From: an uncultured Oscillospiraceae bacterium
Lineage (GTDB): Bacteria; Bacillota_A; Clostridia; Oscillospirales; Oscillospiraceae
DNA length: 23,104 nt
NCBI GenBank assembly: GCA_944387745.1
Contig: CALXGD010000052.1
Location: 1-23,104, forward strand
Direction: 5' to 3'
Position numbers and translations under genes: made by a program
Notes under the pieces: generated by a model
What the model was told of the DNA's origin: nothing
Seen by the model: the letters and a program-made list of their open reading frames with translations, nothing else
Database searches by the model: none
Shown here: in pieces, positions 15,999 to 22,620 of the stretch
Numbering within the stretch: the first letter of the stretch is position 1
Layout: the number at the start of each line of letters is the position of its first letter

Positions 15999-18218
15999 TT
16001 AAAACTTGTTGTACAGAGCCAAAATCATAGTGATGGCCTGTTCAATAGAGGTGCTGCTCTTCGGGAAGAGCATGTTGTTATCTCCACTCATCAGTCCATT
16101 GTTATTCATCAGAGCCATGCTCTCCAGCGCCCAGCTGTCGATCTGGTCGGCGTCGGTGATCTGGCTGTTCAGTGTGGTGTCCTGATTGGTGAGCGTGTTA
16201 GAGCCGGTGGCTTCGTCCACACAGCGGATCACCTGCTTAAGCATGACGCAGATCTCCTGACGGGTGATAGGGTTGTCCGGGGAGAAGGTGCCCGCTCCAG
16301 TGCCGCCTGTGATTCCGGCCTGCGCCGCCTTCAAAGCCACAGGATCGCTGGTATCCGTAAAGCTCTGGTTCCCAGTGGGCAGGGTGGAGCCGGTGGCCTT
16401 CTCAATCAGGTTCACTGCGAGCTCCGCGAACTGCAGGCGGGTAATGTTGGCGGTGAAGTTGGAGCTGGTCCGGCTGGTGATAAGGCCCAGGGAGTTAGCA
16501 CCCAGCAGGTTACCGGCGGCCCAACCGCTGGCAGTGGACAGATCCAGAGGCAGTGCGTCAGAGCCGGTGATGGAGCCGTTGCTGCCCACATAGAAGGTGC
16601 GGGTGATGGTCTTGGAGAACTGGTCCCGGCTGGCGGTCACGGTGAGGGTGTGGGCGCCGGGGGTCAGGCTGGACACATCCAGGGAGTAGGCAAAGGGCTC
16701 GCTGGTGGCAGTGTAGGCCAGGGCGCCGTCCAGGAAGTACTGGCAGGTGGCGGAGCCGGAGCCCGGGAAGATGGCGTAGGTGTACAGGTTCAGGGTGTCC
16801 ATCACCTCATTGACGGTGGACAGGCGGGTGTAGGCCGCACCCTGGGTGGTGCCGATCCCCTGCAGGAAGGGGCCGCCGGAGACCGCCTGGCGGTAAGTGG
16901 ACAGCATGGTGCCGTTGTTGCTCAGGGCGTAGGTGTGGTGAGCGGCGGCCAGGTCAATGTCAAAGTAGAACATGGCCTTTACCTGGGGGTACACCATGGG
17001 GATGTAGCTGTAGAACTTGGTGAGCTGGGAGGCGGCCCAGGCGGTCTGGTCCGCACCGGTGCTCTTGTCATAGTGGCCCATGCCGCACTCGCTGATCATC
17101 ATGGGCTTGTTGTGGGCCCGGGCGAACTCGTTCAGGTCCTGGAGCACGGTGATGGGGTCGTTGTTGTAGATGCCGCTGCTGGGGAAGGCGTCGTCCACGT
17201 GGGCGGTGTCGGTGTAGACAAAGCTGCTGCCATAGCCGGGGCCGCCGTCCTTATAGGAGGACACGCCAATCCAATCCACATAGGCGTCGCCGGGGTAGTA
17301 GGCTTCAAAGTTGGTCAGGCGGCTGGACACGTCGTTGGGGGAGAATACCACCGCAATGTTGGGGTACTGGTGTGCCACTGTGGCGATCTTCTGGAACGCC
17401 TGGATAAAGCGCTGGGGGTCGGGCAGCTCAGGCCAGCAGTTGACCTCCGCACCCAGGCGCAGCAGCACCGTGCAGTTCCGAGCGCCCAGAGCGGCCACGC
17501 TCTCGGCGATGTAGCTGTCGGCGGCCAGGACCCGCTCCACGCCGGCACTGCTCTCCGGGGAGAAGTTCCAGGCCACTTCCACCACGCCGCCGTGGTTCAG
17601 GGCCTCGTCCACTGTGGCGTTCATATTGGAGAAGTAGTCCAGCCAGTAGTCCATGGTGTAGCCGTCCTGGAAGGTGACGTACACCAGGGCGGCGGAGTCG
17701 TTGACGTTGTTGCCCTCCGCCACGGTGCCGTAGTACACGCCGGAGACGGGCTCACCAGTGACGCCGTAGTAGGGCACGTCAGCCGGGTCCTGGGCCAGGG
17801 TGTAGACCTCCATGGTCCGCTGGAGCTGGTTGAGCTGGGCATTGATGTTCAGCAGGGTGTCGTAGTAGCTGGCGTAGTTGTCGTTGAGCCACTGGGCGTA
17901 CACCTGCTGGCGCTGCAGCCACACCACAGCCCCGTCAATGTCCCCCTGGAGCTCGCAGCACCAGGCGGCCTTGCCGCAGATGGGCTCCAGGATCAGGCAC
18001 ACCTCCTGACCCAGCGCGTAGCCCTGGAACAGATCGTAGGTCTGCTGGGCCACGGAGAGTGTCCCGGCCACGTCCTGATTGATCTGGACGTCGTTCCAGG
18101 AGGCCTGCAGGGGCCAGTACTCTGTCGGATAAGTAAACGCTGAGGCCTGAAGACAGAGTCCAGACGCCAGCGCGCCCGTCAGGGCCACGGCGATGAGACG
18201 TTTTCCAAACTTTTTCAT
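15999..18218 (-). CDS. Secreted GH26-like glycoside hydrolase with C-terminal SLH domains
   Basis: The protein has 739 residues with a signal peptide (MKKFGKRL, hydrophobic core, AxA-type cleavage near 25-28). Residues about 30-150 form a domain I do not recognise, with four cysteines at 74, 81, 87 and 88. A (beta/alpha)8 domain resembling family GH26 (beta-mannanase type) spans about 155-445. The likely acid/base is Glu258 in RLGAEVNCW, and the nucleophile Glu377 in MISECGMGHY. A bacterial Ig-like module follows at about 470-545, then three S-layer homology repeats at about 565-610, 620-665 and 690-739. SLH repeats hold proteins on the wall through secondary cell wall polymers, so this enzyme should be displayed on the surface. 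A dietary or host glycan substrate is inference. The repeats are degenerate. The start has GAGAAAAGAGGGAACG upstream. It is monocistronic. Confidence 0.82.
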   Translation of the reverse strand: MKKFGKRLIAVALTGALASGLCLQASAFTYPTEYWPLQASWNDVQINQDVAGTLSVAQQTYDLFQGYALGQEVCLILEPICGKAAWCCELQGDIDGAVVWLQRQQVYAQWLNDNYASYYDTLLNINAQLNQLQRTMEVYTLAQDPADVPYYGVTGEPVSGVYYGTVAEGNNVNDSAALVYVTFQDGYTMDYWLDYFSNMNATVDEALNHGGVVEVAWNFSPESSAGVERVLAADSYIAESVAALGARNCTVLLRLGAEVNCWPELPDPQRFIQAFQKIATVAHQYPNIAVVFSPNDVSSRLTNFEAYYPGDAYVDWIGVSSYKDGGPGYGSSFVYTDTAHVDDAFPSSGIYNNDPITVLQDLNEFARAHNKPMMISECGMGHYDKSTGADQTAWAASQLTKFYSYIPMVYPQVKAMFYFDIDLAAAHHTYALSNNGTMLSTYRQAVSGGPFLQGIGTTQGAAYTRLSTVNEVMDTLNLYTYAIFPGSGSATCQYFLDGALAYTATSEPFAYSLDVSSLTPGAHTLTVTASRDQFSKTITRTFYVGSNGSITGSDALPLDLSTASGWAAGNLLGANSLGLITSRTSSNFTANITRLQFAELAVNLIEKATGSTLPTGNQSFTDTSDPVALKAAQAGITGGTGAGTFSPDNPITRQEICVMLKQVIRCVDEATGSNTLTNQDTTLNSQITDADQIDSWALESMALMNNNGLMSGDNNMLFPKSSTSIEQAITMILALYNKF

Positions 18219-18318
18219 ACGTTCCCTCTTTTCTCCAATTTATACAAACAGAGCAGATCCGCTCCGCCTGTAGTCCAACTCCGTCCACACGTTCACACAA
18301 AAGGGGACAAGATGAATT

Positions 18319-18355
18319 CCTGTGCCCGCTGAAAACATTTTTTCAGAAGCGCAGG
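18319..18355 (-). other. Two-stem hairpin in the leader of the SLH glycosidase gene
   Basis: Inner arms CTGAAAA/TTTTCAG (18329-18335 with 18340-18346) and outer arms CCTGTGC/GCGCAGG (18319-18325 with 18349-18355, one G-T pair) form a hairpin with a small internal loop. It lies downstream of the proposed promoter in a leader of about 145 nt. The role is unknown, and no known riboswitch was recognised. Confidence 0.4.
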
Positions 18356-18369
18356 GCTCTTATGTCTTA

Positions 18370-18398
18370 ATTTTACCCCATTTTAAAACGGAAAACAA
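18370..18398 (-). promoter_or_regulatory. Sigma-A promoter of the SLH glycosidase gene
   Basis: On the minus strand, TTGTTT (18393-18398) and TAAAAT (18370-18375) are 17 nt apart. The -10 matches at five positions and the -35 at three. This would give a long leader of about 145 nt. Confidence 0.55.
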
Positions 18399-18672
18399 TA
18401 TGCTGGCTGCATAGAGAGCAAAAAAATTTTCACACAGTCCTCCAAGCGCAAACTTGCCGTTCTTTTGCGTATGAGGGGAACAATTTTCTATAAAATCCGA
18501 GGCGGCGCCCTGCGGACGGGGACCAGGATATTTGTCAGAAAAGGGCACTGAAGATGGGAGAAAGCCTAAGAAAAATTCAGTTTTTTAAACTTTAAGAGGA
18601 ATCGTAACATTTATTTGGGGGAAAATTCAAAAAAACCCCGATGTTTCTTCATGCTTTTTTCATATTTCTTCG

Positions 18673-18680
18673 GTATACTA
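18673..18680 (+). promoter_or_regulatory. Probable -10 region of the htrA-like gene
   Basis: TATACT lies about 55 nt upstream of the ATG. No good -35 is found at 16-18 nt spacing; the upstream sequence is T-rich (including TTTTTTCATA). The promoter may therefore depend on an activator. The rest of the 18399-18672 stretch shows no gene. Confidence 0.4.
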
Positions 18681-18734
18681 ACTCCTGTCAAAAGGGAAAA
18701 CCCCTGGAGATTTCACATGGAGGAGTGATTCAAT

Positions 18735-20114
18735 ATGGCTGACAACGAATTTAAATTTTATAATAGTGAGAACGATGGATATCGGGGCGGGTTTGGAGAT
18801 TATACAGACCCGACGCCCAATCCCGCCAACAGCGGTGGACCGGAGTCCCATAAACAGAGGTCTGGTCGAGGCAGACGCATTGCCGCTCTGCTTCTGGCCT
18901 GCGCAGTGGTGGGGGGCGCCGCTGGGGTGGGCGGTGCGGCGGCCTACCGCAGCTTTGTGACCCCGGACACCGTGATGTATGAGGGGGAGCGGCCTACTGT
19001 GGACGTGAACACGGTGGCCAACAGCAGCAATGGACAGCCTATGACCCCGGAGCAGCTGTACGCCTCAAATCTGGCTTCCTGTGTGGGCATCACGGTATCC
19101 ACCACATCAGTAAATATCTTCGGACAGACCACCACCTCGGCAGCCAGCGGCTCCGGCTTCGTGCTCACCCAGGACGGCTACATCGTCACCAACTACCACG
19201 TGATTGAGGACGCAGCGGAGGACCCCTCCGTGTCCATCGCCGTCTCCTTCGCCAACGGGGACAAGTATGAGGCCACCCTGGTAGGCGGCGAGCAGGACAA
19301 CGATGTGGCTGTCATCAAGATCGATGCCTCCGGCCTGCAGCCGGTCACCCTGGGGGATAGCGACCAGCTGGTAGTGGGCGAGACGGTGTACACCATCGGC
19401 AACCCCCTGGGCGAGCTGACCTACTCTCTGTCCGACGGTCTGGTGTCCGCCCTGGACCGGCTGATCACCACCAGCGGCACCAACCCCTCCACCGGCCAGC
19501 AGGAGACCACCACCCTGAACGTGCTGCAGACCAACTGCGCCATCAATCCCGGCAACTCCGGTGGCCCCCTGTTTGATAGCTACGGAAATGTGGTGGGCAT
19601 CGTCACCGCAAAGTACACCCAGAGCAGCTCCGGTGTGGCCGCCGAGGGCCTGGGCTTCGCCCTCCCCATCAACGATGTAAAGACCATTATCCAGGATTTG
19701 ATTGAGCACGGCTATGTCACCGGAAAGCCCTATATGGGTATCCAGGTAACCTCCGTCCCCGACTACGCCCAGCACTACGGGGTGTCCGCCGGGGCCTATG
19801 TGGAGAGCGTAGCCGAGGGCTCCTGCGCCCAGAAGGCGGGGCTGCAGGTGAACGACATCATTGTTGCCATCGACGACACCGCTATCGACTCCAGCACTGC
19901 CCTCACCGCCGCCCTGTCCAGCAACTACAAGGCGGGAGACACCGCCAAGCTGATGGTGCTCCGGGGCAGCGACCGGCTGGAGCTGACCATCACCTTCGAC
20001 GAGAAGAACGCCGACACCGAGGCGGCCAACCAGCTGCCCCAGGACCAGTCCAGCCAGAACCAACAGCAGGGCGGAAGCTACGGCGGCTGGCCCTTTGGTA
20101 GCTTCTTCTGGTAA
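18735..20114 (+). CDS. HtrA/DegP-type membrane-anchored serine protease with one PDZ domain
   Basis: The protein has 459 residues. A charged, Gly/Asn-rich cytosolic tail of about 45 residues precedes one membrane segment (about 49-71), which places the protease outside the membrane. The trypsin-like domain has the full triad: His155 in TNYHVIED, Asp190 in DNDVAVIKI, and Ser275 in INPGNSGGPLF. A single PDZ domain spans about 330-422. The C-terminus is Gln/Ser-rich and ends in aromatic GGWPFGSFFW (450-459), which could contact the membrane or the PDZ groove. The family degrades misfolded secreted proteins under envelope stress. The start is set by GGAGGAG nine bases upstream. It has its own terminator and is divergent from the SLH glycosidase gene, a plausible client. 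Confidence 0.94.
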   Translation: MADNEFKFYNSENDGYRGGFGDYTDPTPNPANSGGPESHKQRSGRGRRIAALLLACAVVGGAAGVGGAAAYRSFVTPDTVMYEGERPTVDVNTVANSSNGQPMTPEQLYASNLASCVGITVSTTSVNIFGQTTTSAASGSGFVLTQDGYIVTNYHVIEDAAEDPSVSIAVSFANGDKYEATLVGGEQDNDVAVIKIDASGLQPVTLGDSDQLVVGETVYTIGNPLGELTYSLSDGLVSALDRLITTSGTNPSTGQQETTTLNVLQTNCAINPGNSGGPLFDSYGNVVGIVTAKYTQSSSGVAAEGLGFALPINDVKTIIQDLIEHGYVTGKPYMGIQVTSVPDYAQHYGVSAGAYVESVAEGSCAQKAGLQVNDIIVAIDDTAIDSSTALTAALSSNYKAGDTAKLMVLRGSDRLELTITFDEKNADTEAANQLPQDQSSQNQQQGGSYGGWPFGSFFW

Positions 20115-20149
20115 GGACATGGACGTGTCCTGAATTGGCCTTTTCTGTT

Positions 20150-20187
20150 TCCCGCTCTCAGCGTAGGCTGGGAGCGGGATCTTTTTG
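20150..20187 (+). terminator. Terminator of the htrA-like gene
   Basis: A 12-bp stem (20150-20161 with 20168-20179, one G-T pair) with a 6-nt loop is followed by TCTTTTTGT. It lies 35 nt after the stop. Confidence 0.88.
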
Positions 20188-20200
20188 TCCCAGACGAAGG

Positions 20201-20230
20201 TTGACAGAGAAATTTTGTCTGTGCTATGCT
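20201..20230 (+). promoter_or_regulatory. Sigma-A promoter of trmO
   Basis: A perfect TTGACA (20201-20206) and TATGCT (20225-20230) are 18 nt apart. A small dyad ACAGA/TCTGT lies across the -35 and spacer. The transcript starts about 25 nt before the trmO start codon. Confidence 0.75.
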
Positions 20231-20260
20231 CAAAATAAGAGACAGAAAGGAGCGCGGGTT

Positions 20261-21040
20261 ATGGCACAGCAGCACAGTTTTCAGATGATTGCACGGATTC
20301 ACAGCGATTTTCCTACGAAATTCGGAATTCCCAGGCAGAGTGGATTGGTGGAGGCGCTGCGAGCCATGGTGGTGTTCGAACCGGAGTACCGGAATCCGGA
20401 TGCCTTGAGGGGCTTAGAGGGGTTCAGTCATATCTGGCTGATCTGGCAGTTCTCCCAGTCTGTTGGAGCAGGCTGGTCCCCCACTGTGCGGCCACCGCGT
20501 TTGGGCGGAAACGTGCGCATGGGTGTCTTTGCCACCCGCTCCCCCTTCCGGCCCAATCCCATCGGTCTCTCCTGTGTGCGCCTGGAGAAAGTGGAACAAC
20601 ATCCGCAGCATGGTCCGGTGCTGCTGGTAGCGGGGGCGGACCTGATGGATGGAAGTCCCATCTATGATATTAAACCCTATTTGCCCTACGGTGACTGCCA
20701 TCCGGAGGCGGTGGGCGGGTTTGCACAGGAGCCCAAGACTCCGACTCTCCAGGTAGAGATACAGCCGTCTGCGGCAGAGCAGATCCCAGAGGAGCTACGG
20801 GAGGCACTGGTGGGAATCCTGGCTCAGGACCCACGCCCTCCATACCAGCATCAGCCGGATCGAATCTATGGCCTGGAGTTTGGAGGTCTGGAGGTCAAAT
20901 TTACCGTGGAAGGGAACCGTCTGACCGTGCTGGAAGCGGGAGAGGACCCATTGAGGCCACAGGAGGGAGCTCTCTCTGCCAAAAGTGAGAGAAAAGAAAA
21001 GATATGTGAAATTCCGCCGGAAAAATCGAATATTTTGTGA
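20261..21040 (+). CDS. trmO: tRNA t6A37 N6-methyltransferase TrmO (TsaA/YaeB family)
   Basis: TrmO uses AdoMet to methylate N6-threonylcarbamoyladenosine at position 37 of certain tRNAs, forming m6t6A. The product has 259 residues, slightly longer than the E. coli protein of about 235. The family beta-barrel signature is clear: SHIWLIWQFSQ (about 55-65), FATRSPFRPNPIGLS (about 90-104, the AdoMet loop) and GSPIYDIKPYLPYGD (about 130-145). A C-terminal extension of about 25 charged residues has no recognised role. The ATG at 20261 has AAAGGAG eight bases upstream. An open frame continues upstream to 20135 through the htrA terminator and is not used. No clear terminator follows, so readthrough into hsp20 is possible. 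Confidence 0.93.
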   Translation: MAQQHSFQMIARIHSDFPTKFGIPRQSGLVEALRAMVVFEPEYRNPDALRGLEGFSHIWLIWQFSQSVGAGWSPTVRPPRLGGNVRMGVFATRSPFRPNPIGLSCVRLEKVEQHPQHGPVLLVAGADLMDGSPIYDIKPYLPYGDCHPEAVGGFAQEPKTPTLQVEIQPSAAEQIPEELREALVGILAQDPRPPYQHQPDRIYGLEFGGLEVKFTVEGNRLTVLEAGEDPLRPQEGALSAKSERKEKICEIPPEKSNIL

Positions 21041-21065
21041 ACAAAGATCGCTTAATTTGTAAATA

Positions 21066-21092
21066 TTAGCACTCTCATATTGACAGCGCTAA
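21066..21092 (+). promoter_or_regulatory. CIRCE-like HrcA operator of hsp20
   Basis: The left arm TTAGCACTC (21066-21074) is exact, the spacer is exactly 9 nt, and the right arm CAGCGCTAA (21084-21092) differs from GAGTGCTAA at two positions. The right half covers the -35 box of the hsp20 promoter, the arrangement expected for repression. HrcA binding is inferred from the match. Confidence 0.7.
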
Positions 21093-21108
21093 GCCAAGGC
21101 GCTATAAC
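21080..21108 (+). promoter_or_regulatory. Sigma-A promoter of hsp20
   Basis: TTGACA (21080-21085) and TATAAC (21103-21108) are separated by 17 nt. This is close to consensus and overlaps the CIRCE-like element. The leader of about 70 nt carries a weak GGGGA/TCCCC hairpin (21124-21142). Confidence 0.82.
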
Positions 21109-21184
21109 ATAATTGTTCCGAGAGGGGATCAGAGAGGTCCCCCGGAAGGGCAGACAATAAGTGTTGAGAATGGAGGAATGACTT

Positions 21185-21628
21185 ATGTTGCCCAGCATTT
21201 TTGGTGAGAATTTATTTGATGATTTCTTTGACAGCAAGTTTATGGACTTCCCCATGTGGGGCGGCCGCAATCCTCTGTATGGGAAGAACGCCAAACACCT
21301 GATGAAAACTGACGTGCGGGAGACCGAGAATACCTATGAGATAGACATCGACCTGCCCGGTTTTAAGAAGGATGAGATTGACGTAGATCTGAGGGACGGA
21401 TACCTGACGATCAGCGCCAGCAAAGGGTTGGATAAGGACCAAAAGGACAAGGAAGGCAAGTATATCCGCCAGGAGCGCTATGCCGGGTCCTGCAGCCGGA
21501 GCTTCTATGTGGGCGATGTGCAGCCTGAACAGGTGTCCGCCAAGTATGAGGACGGCATCTTGAAAATCTCTCTGCCCAAGACAGAGAAAAAAGAGCTGCC
21601 GAAGAGCACAACCATTGCCATTGGCTGA
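21185..21628 (+). CDS. Small heat-shock protein, Hsp20/alpha-crystallin family
   Basis: An ATP-independent holdase of 147 residues, standard for bacterial Hsp20. The N-terminal arm (1-40) is aromatic and Phe/Asp-rich (ENLFDDFFDSKF). The alpha-crystallin domain spans about 40-135, with TYEIDIDLPGFKKDEIDV, the YLTISA strand, and the conserved AKYEDGILKISLPK near the end. The short tail ends in TTIAIG, matching the I-x-I motif that docks neighbouring subunits. The ATG at 21185 has GGAGG eight bases upstream. It stands alone between its own promoter/operator and a strong terminator. Control by HrcA is inferred from the CIRCE-like site. Confidence 0.95.
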   Translation: MLPSIFGENLFDDFFDSKFMDFPMWGGRNPLYGKNAKHLMKTDVRETENTYEIDIDLPGFKKDEIDVDLRDGYLTISASKGLDKDQKDKEGKYIRQERYAGSCSRSFYVGDVQPEQVSAKYEDGILKISLPKTEKKELPKSTTIAIG

Positions 21629-21636
21629 TTTCCGTA

Positions 21637-21677
21637 CAAAACCCCCGGACCAGTTTCGGTCCGGGGGTTTTGCGTTT
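21637..21677 (+). terminator. Terminator of hsp20
   Basis: A perfect 15-bp stem (21637-21651 with 21658-21672) with a 6-nt loop has CCCCC/GGGGG at its core and an AAAA/TTTT base, followed by CGTTT. It lies 8 nt after the stop codon. Confidence 0.9.
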
Positions 21678-21960
21678 ATCCCCAGGGATACGTATTGATT
21701 TTTACAGTGTTCAGTGGATGGAAACGCCTGTTTTTCATGCTCTCCATCCCACCTGCAATTTTATTTTAGTTCACGGACACAAAAATTTTTCTGTCCTGGC
21801 CCTACGCGGACGGGTACAACAAAAAATAGTAACCATCAATAAGCGCCTGTAGAGAAAACATGCAGGCCGCTCCTGTGCGCGGGAGCAGCTTTTCTGGAAT
21901 ATGACGGAAATTTTAAATTTTTAAAAGCACTGGTTCCTTTAAAATGAGCTCCAAGAAAAA
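21678..21960. other. Intergenic stretch with two inverted repeats, no gene seen
   Basis: No coding region is supported. A 22-nt inverted repeat with one mismatch lies at 21775-21796 (GGACA/TGTCC ends, A5T5 centre). A hairpin at 21853-21895 pairs AGAAAA with TTTTCT outside and GCTCC with GGAGC inside, and could be a weak terminator or part of a small RNA. Neither matches a family I know. Confidence 0.4.
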
Positions 21961-21964
21961 GTGC

Positions 21965-21993
21965 TTGACAACTTAAGTCAAAGTGGATAAGAT
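21965..21993 (+). promoter_or_regulatory. Sigma-A promoter of the T-box / ileS transcript
   Basis: TTGACA (21965-21970) and TAAGAT (21988-21993) are separated by 17 nt. The expected start near 22000 begins the T-box leader. Confidence 0.8.
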
Positions 21994-21999
21994 AAAAAA

Positions 22000-22268
22000 C
22001 GTATAACGTCAGAATGCGCAGAAAAGGCCGAGTACCTGCCTCCAAGCCGCACAGAGAGCCGCCGTTTGGTGCAAGGCGGACGGGAGGAGACGGGGAAAAT
22101 CCCCTTGGAGCAGAGGGCTGAACATTTTTCAGTAAGCCCCTCCGGACGCCCCCGTTACCGGGCAGACTTGAGTGGTCGGATTACACCGTCTTTCCGGCAA
22201 GAAGAGTGGTACCGCAGAGGTTGTTATCGCCTTTGTCTCTTTCCAAGAGACAAAGGCGTTTTTGTTTT
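22000..22268 (+). ncRNA. T-box leader (tRNA-Ile sensing) controlling the zinc-ribbon gene and ileS
   Basis: The leader binds uncharged tRNA and switches between terminator and antiterminator. Stem I landmarks are GAGTA (22030-22034), AGAGAG (22053-22058) and GGTG (22068-22071). A probable specifier ATC (isoleucine) sits at 22099-22101 after GGGGAAA. Stem III has CCGTTACCGG (22152-22161). The T-box sequence TGGTACCGC lies at 22207-22215 and pairs with the tRNA acceptor end. The competing terminator has a 13-bp stem (22228-22240 with 22246-22258) followed by TTTTTGTTTT. The downstream ileS agrees with the Ile specifier. The specifier position was found by eye, not by folding. Confidence 0.93.
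22228..22268 (+). terminator. T-box-controlled terminator
   Basis: The stem of 13 bp with a 5-nt loop and a T-rich tail lies directly after the T-box bulge sequence. It should form when tRNA-Ile is charged and stop transcription before the zinc-ribbon gene and ileS. Confidence 0.88.
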
Positions 22269-22290
22269 CATAAGGAGGGAACTCATCCAC

Positions 22291-22527
22291 ATGAACTGCC
22301 CCAGATGCGGAAAGCCTATGGAGTCCGGCACCATGTATATGGACAAGTATCCCTATTGGACACAGCAGAAAAATCTCCCCGTCTTTCGCACCCCAAAGGA
22401 CAGGGTCACGCTGCGGCCACCAGGCGATACCTCTACTAGGAATTTTTCTTTCCCGTTTCACTGCTATCCCGACACCCAGCTCTGCCGCGCCTGCGGGATT
22501 GTTTGTTTCCCCTACCAGCTGCCGTAG
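22291..22527 (+). CDS. Small zinc-ribbon protein (DUF6487-like)
   Basis: The product has 78 residues. It opens with MNCPRCGKPMESGTMY, the first CxxC knuckle (Cys3, Cys6), and closes with CRACGIVCF, the second CxxC, with a Trp-containing linker between. The order CPxCG-x-M-x-x-G, a Trp segment, and a late CxxC resembles the short DUF6487 zinc ribbons; the function of that group is not known to me. The ATG at 22291 follows AAGGAGG by about 13 nt, slightly long. It is the first gene after the T-box, so it should respond to isoleucyl-tRNA charging together with ileS. Its stop codon TAG lies inside the palindromic repeat that begins at 22523, so the repeat may have shaped the C-terminus. Confidence 0.75.
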   Translation: MNCPRCGKPMESGTMYMDKYPYWTQQKNLPVFRTPKDRVTLRPPGDTSTRNFSFPFHCYPDTQLCRACGIVCFPYQLP

Positions 22528-22570
22528 GGGCGGCCTGTGGCCGTCCTCGGGCGCACAACGCGCCCCTACG
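22523..22570. repeat. Palindromic dispersed repeat (GTAGGGGCG type)
   Basis: Perfect 10-bp ends, CGTAGGGGCG (22523-22532) and CGCCCCTACG (22561-22570), enclose 28 nt that include the mini-hairpin CGGCC-TGT-GGCCG. It spans the stop of the zinc-ribbon gene and the gap before ileS. A partial copy lies at 7674-7697. It looks like a small non-coding intergenic repeat; mobility is not shown. In RNA it could fold between the two cistrons. Confidence 0.65.
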
Positions 22571-22620
22571 AAACGATACAACAAACTAAGACCTAATAAA
22601 AAATGGAGGAATCGACACCC

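Noticed and set aside
15738..18143. An 801-codon open frame on the plus strand
   Set aside because: It is antisense to the secreted SLH glycosidase, whose signal peptide, catalytic motifs and repeats are clear. Its translation is Gly/Val/His-rich, typical of the reverse of a GC-rich gene.
18604..18650. AACAT...GGGG / CCCC...ATGTT imperfect inverted repeat upstream of the htrA-like gene
   Set aside because: The arms are interrupted and the loop is long and A-rich; it could arise by chance.
18650..18680. TTTTTTCATA before the htrA-like -10 as a possible CssR-type stress box
   Set aside because: Short T-rich matches are common in this region and I could not confirm the consensus from memory.
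19107..20120. A 337-codon minus-strand frame opposite the htrA-like gene
   Set aside because: A GC-rich antisense shadow; the protease has a full catalytic triad on the plus strand.
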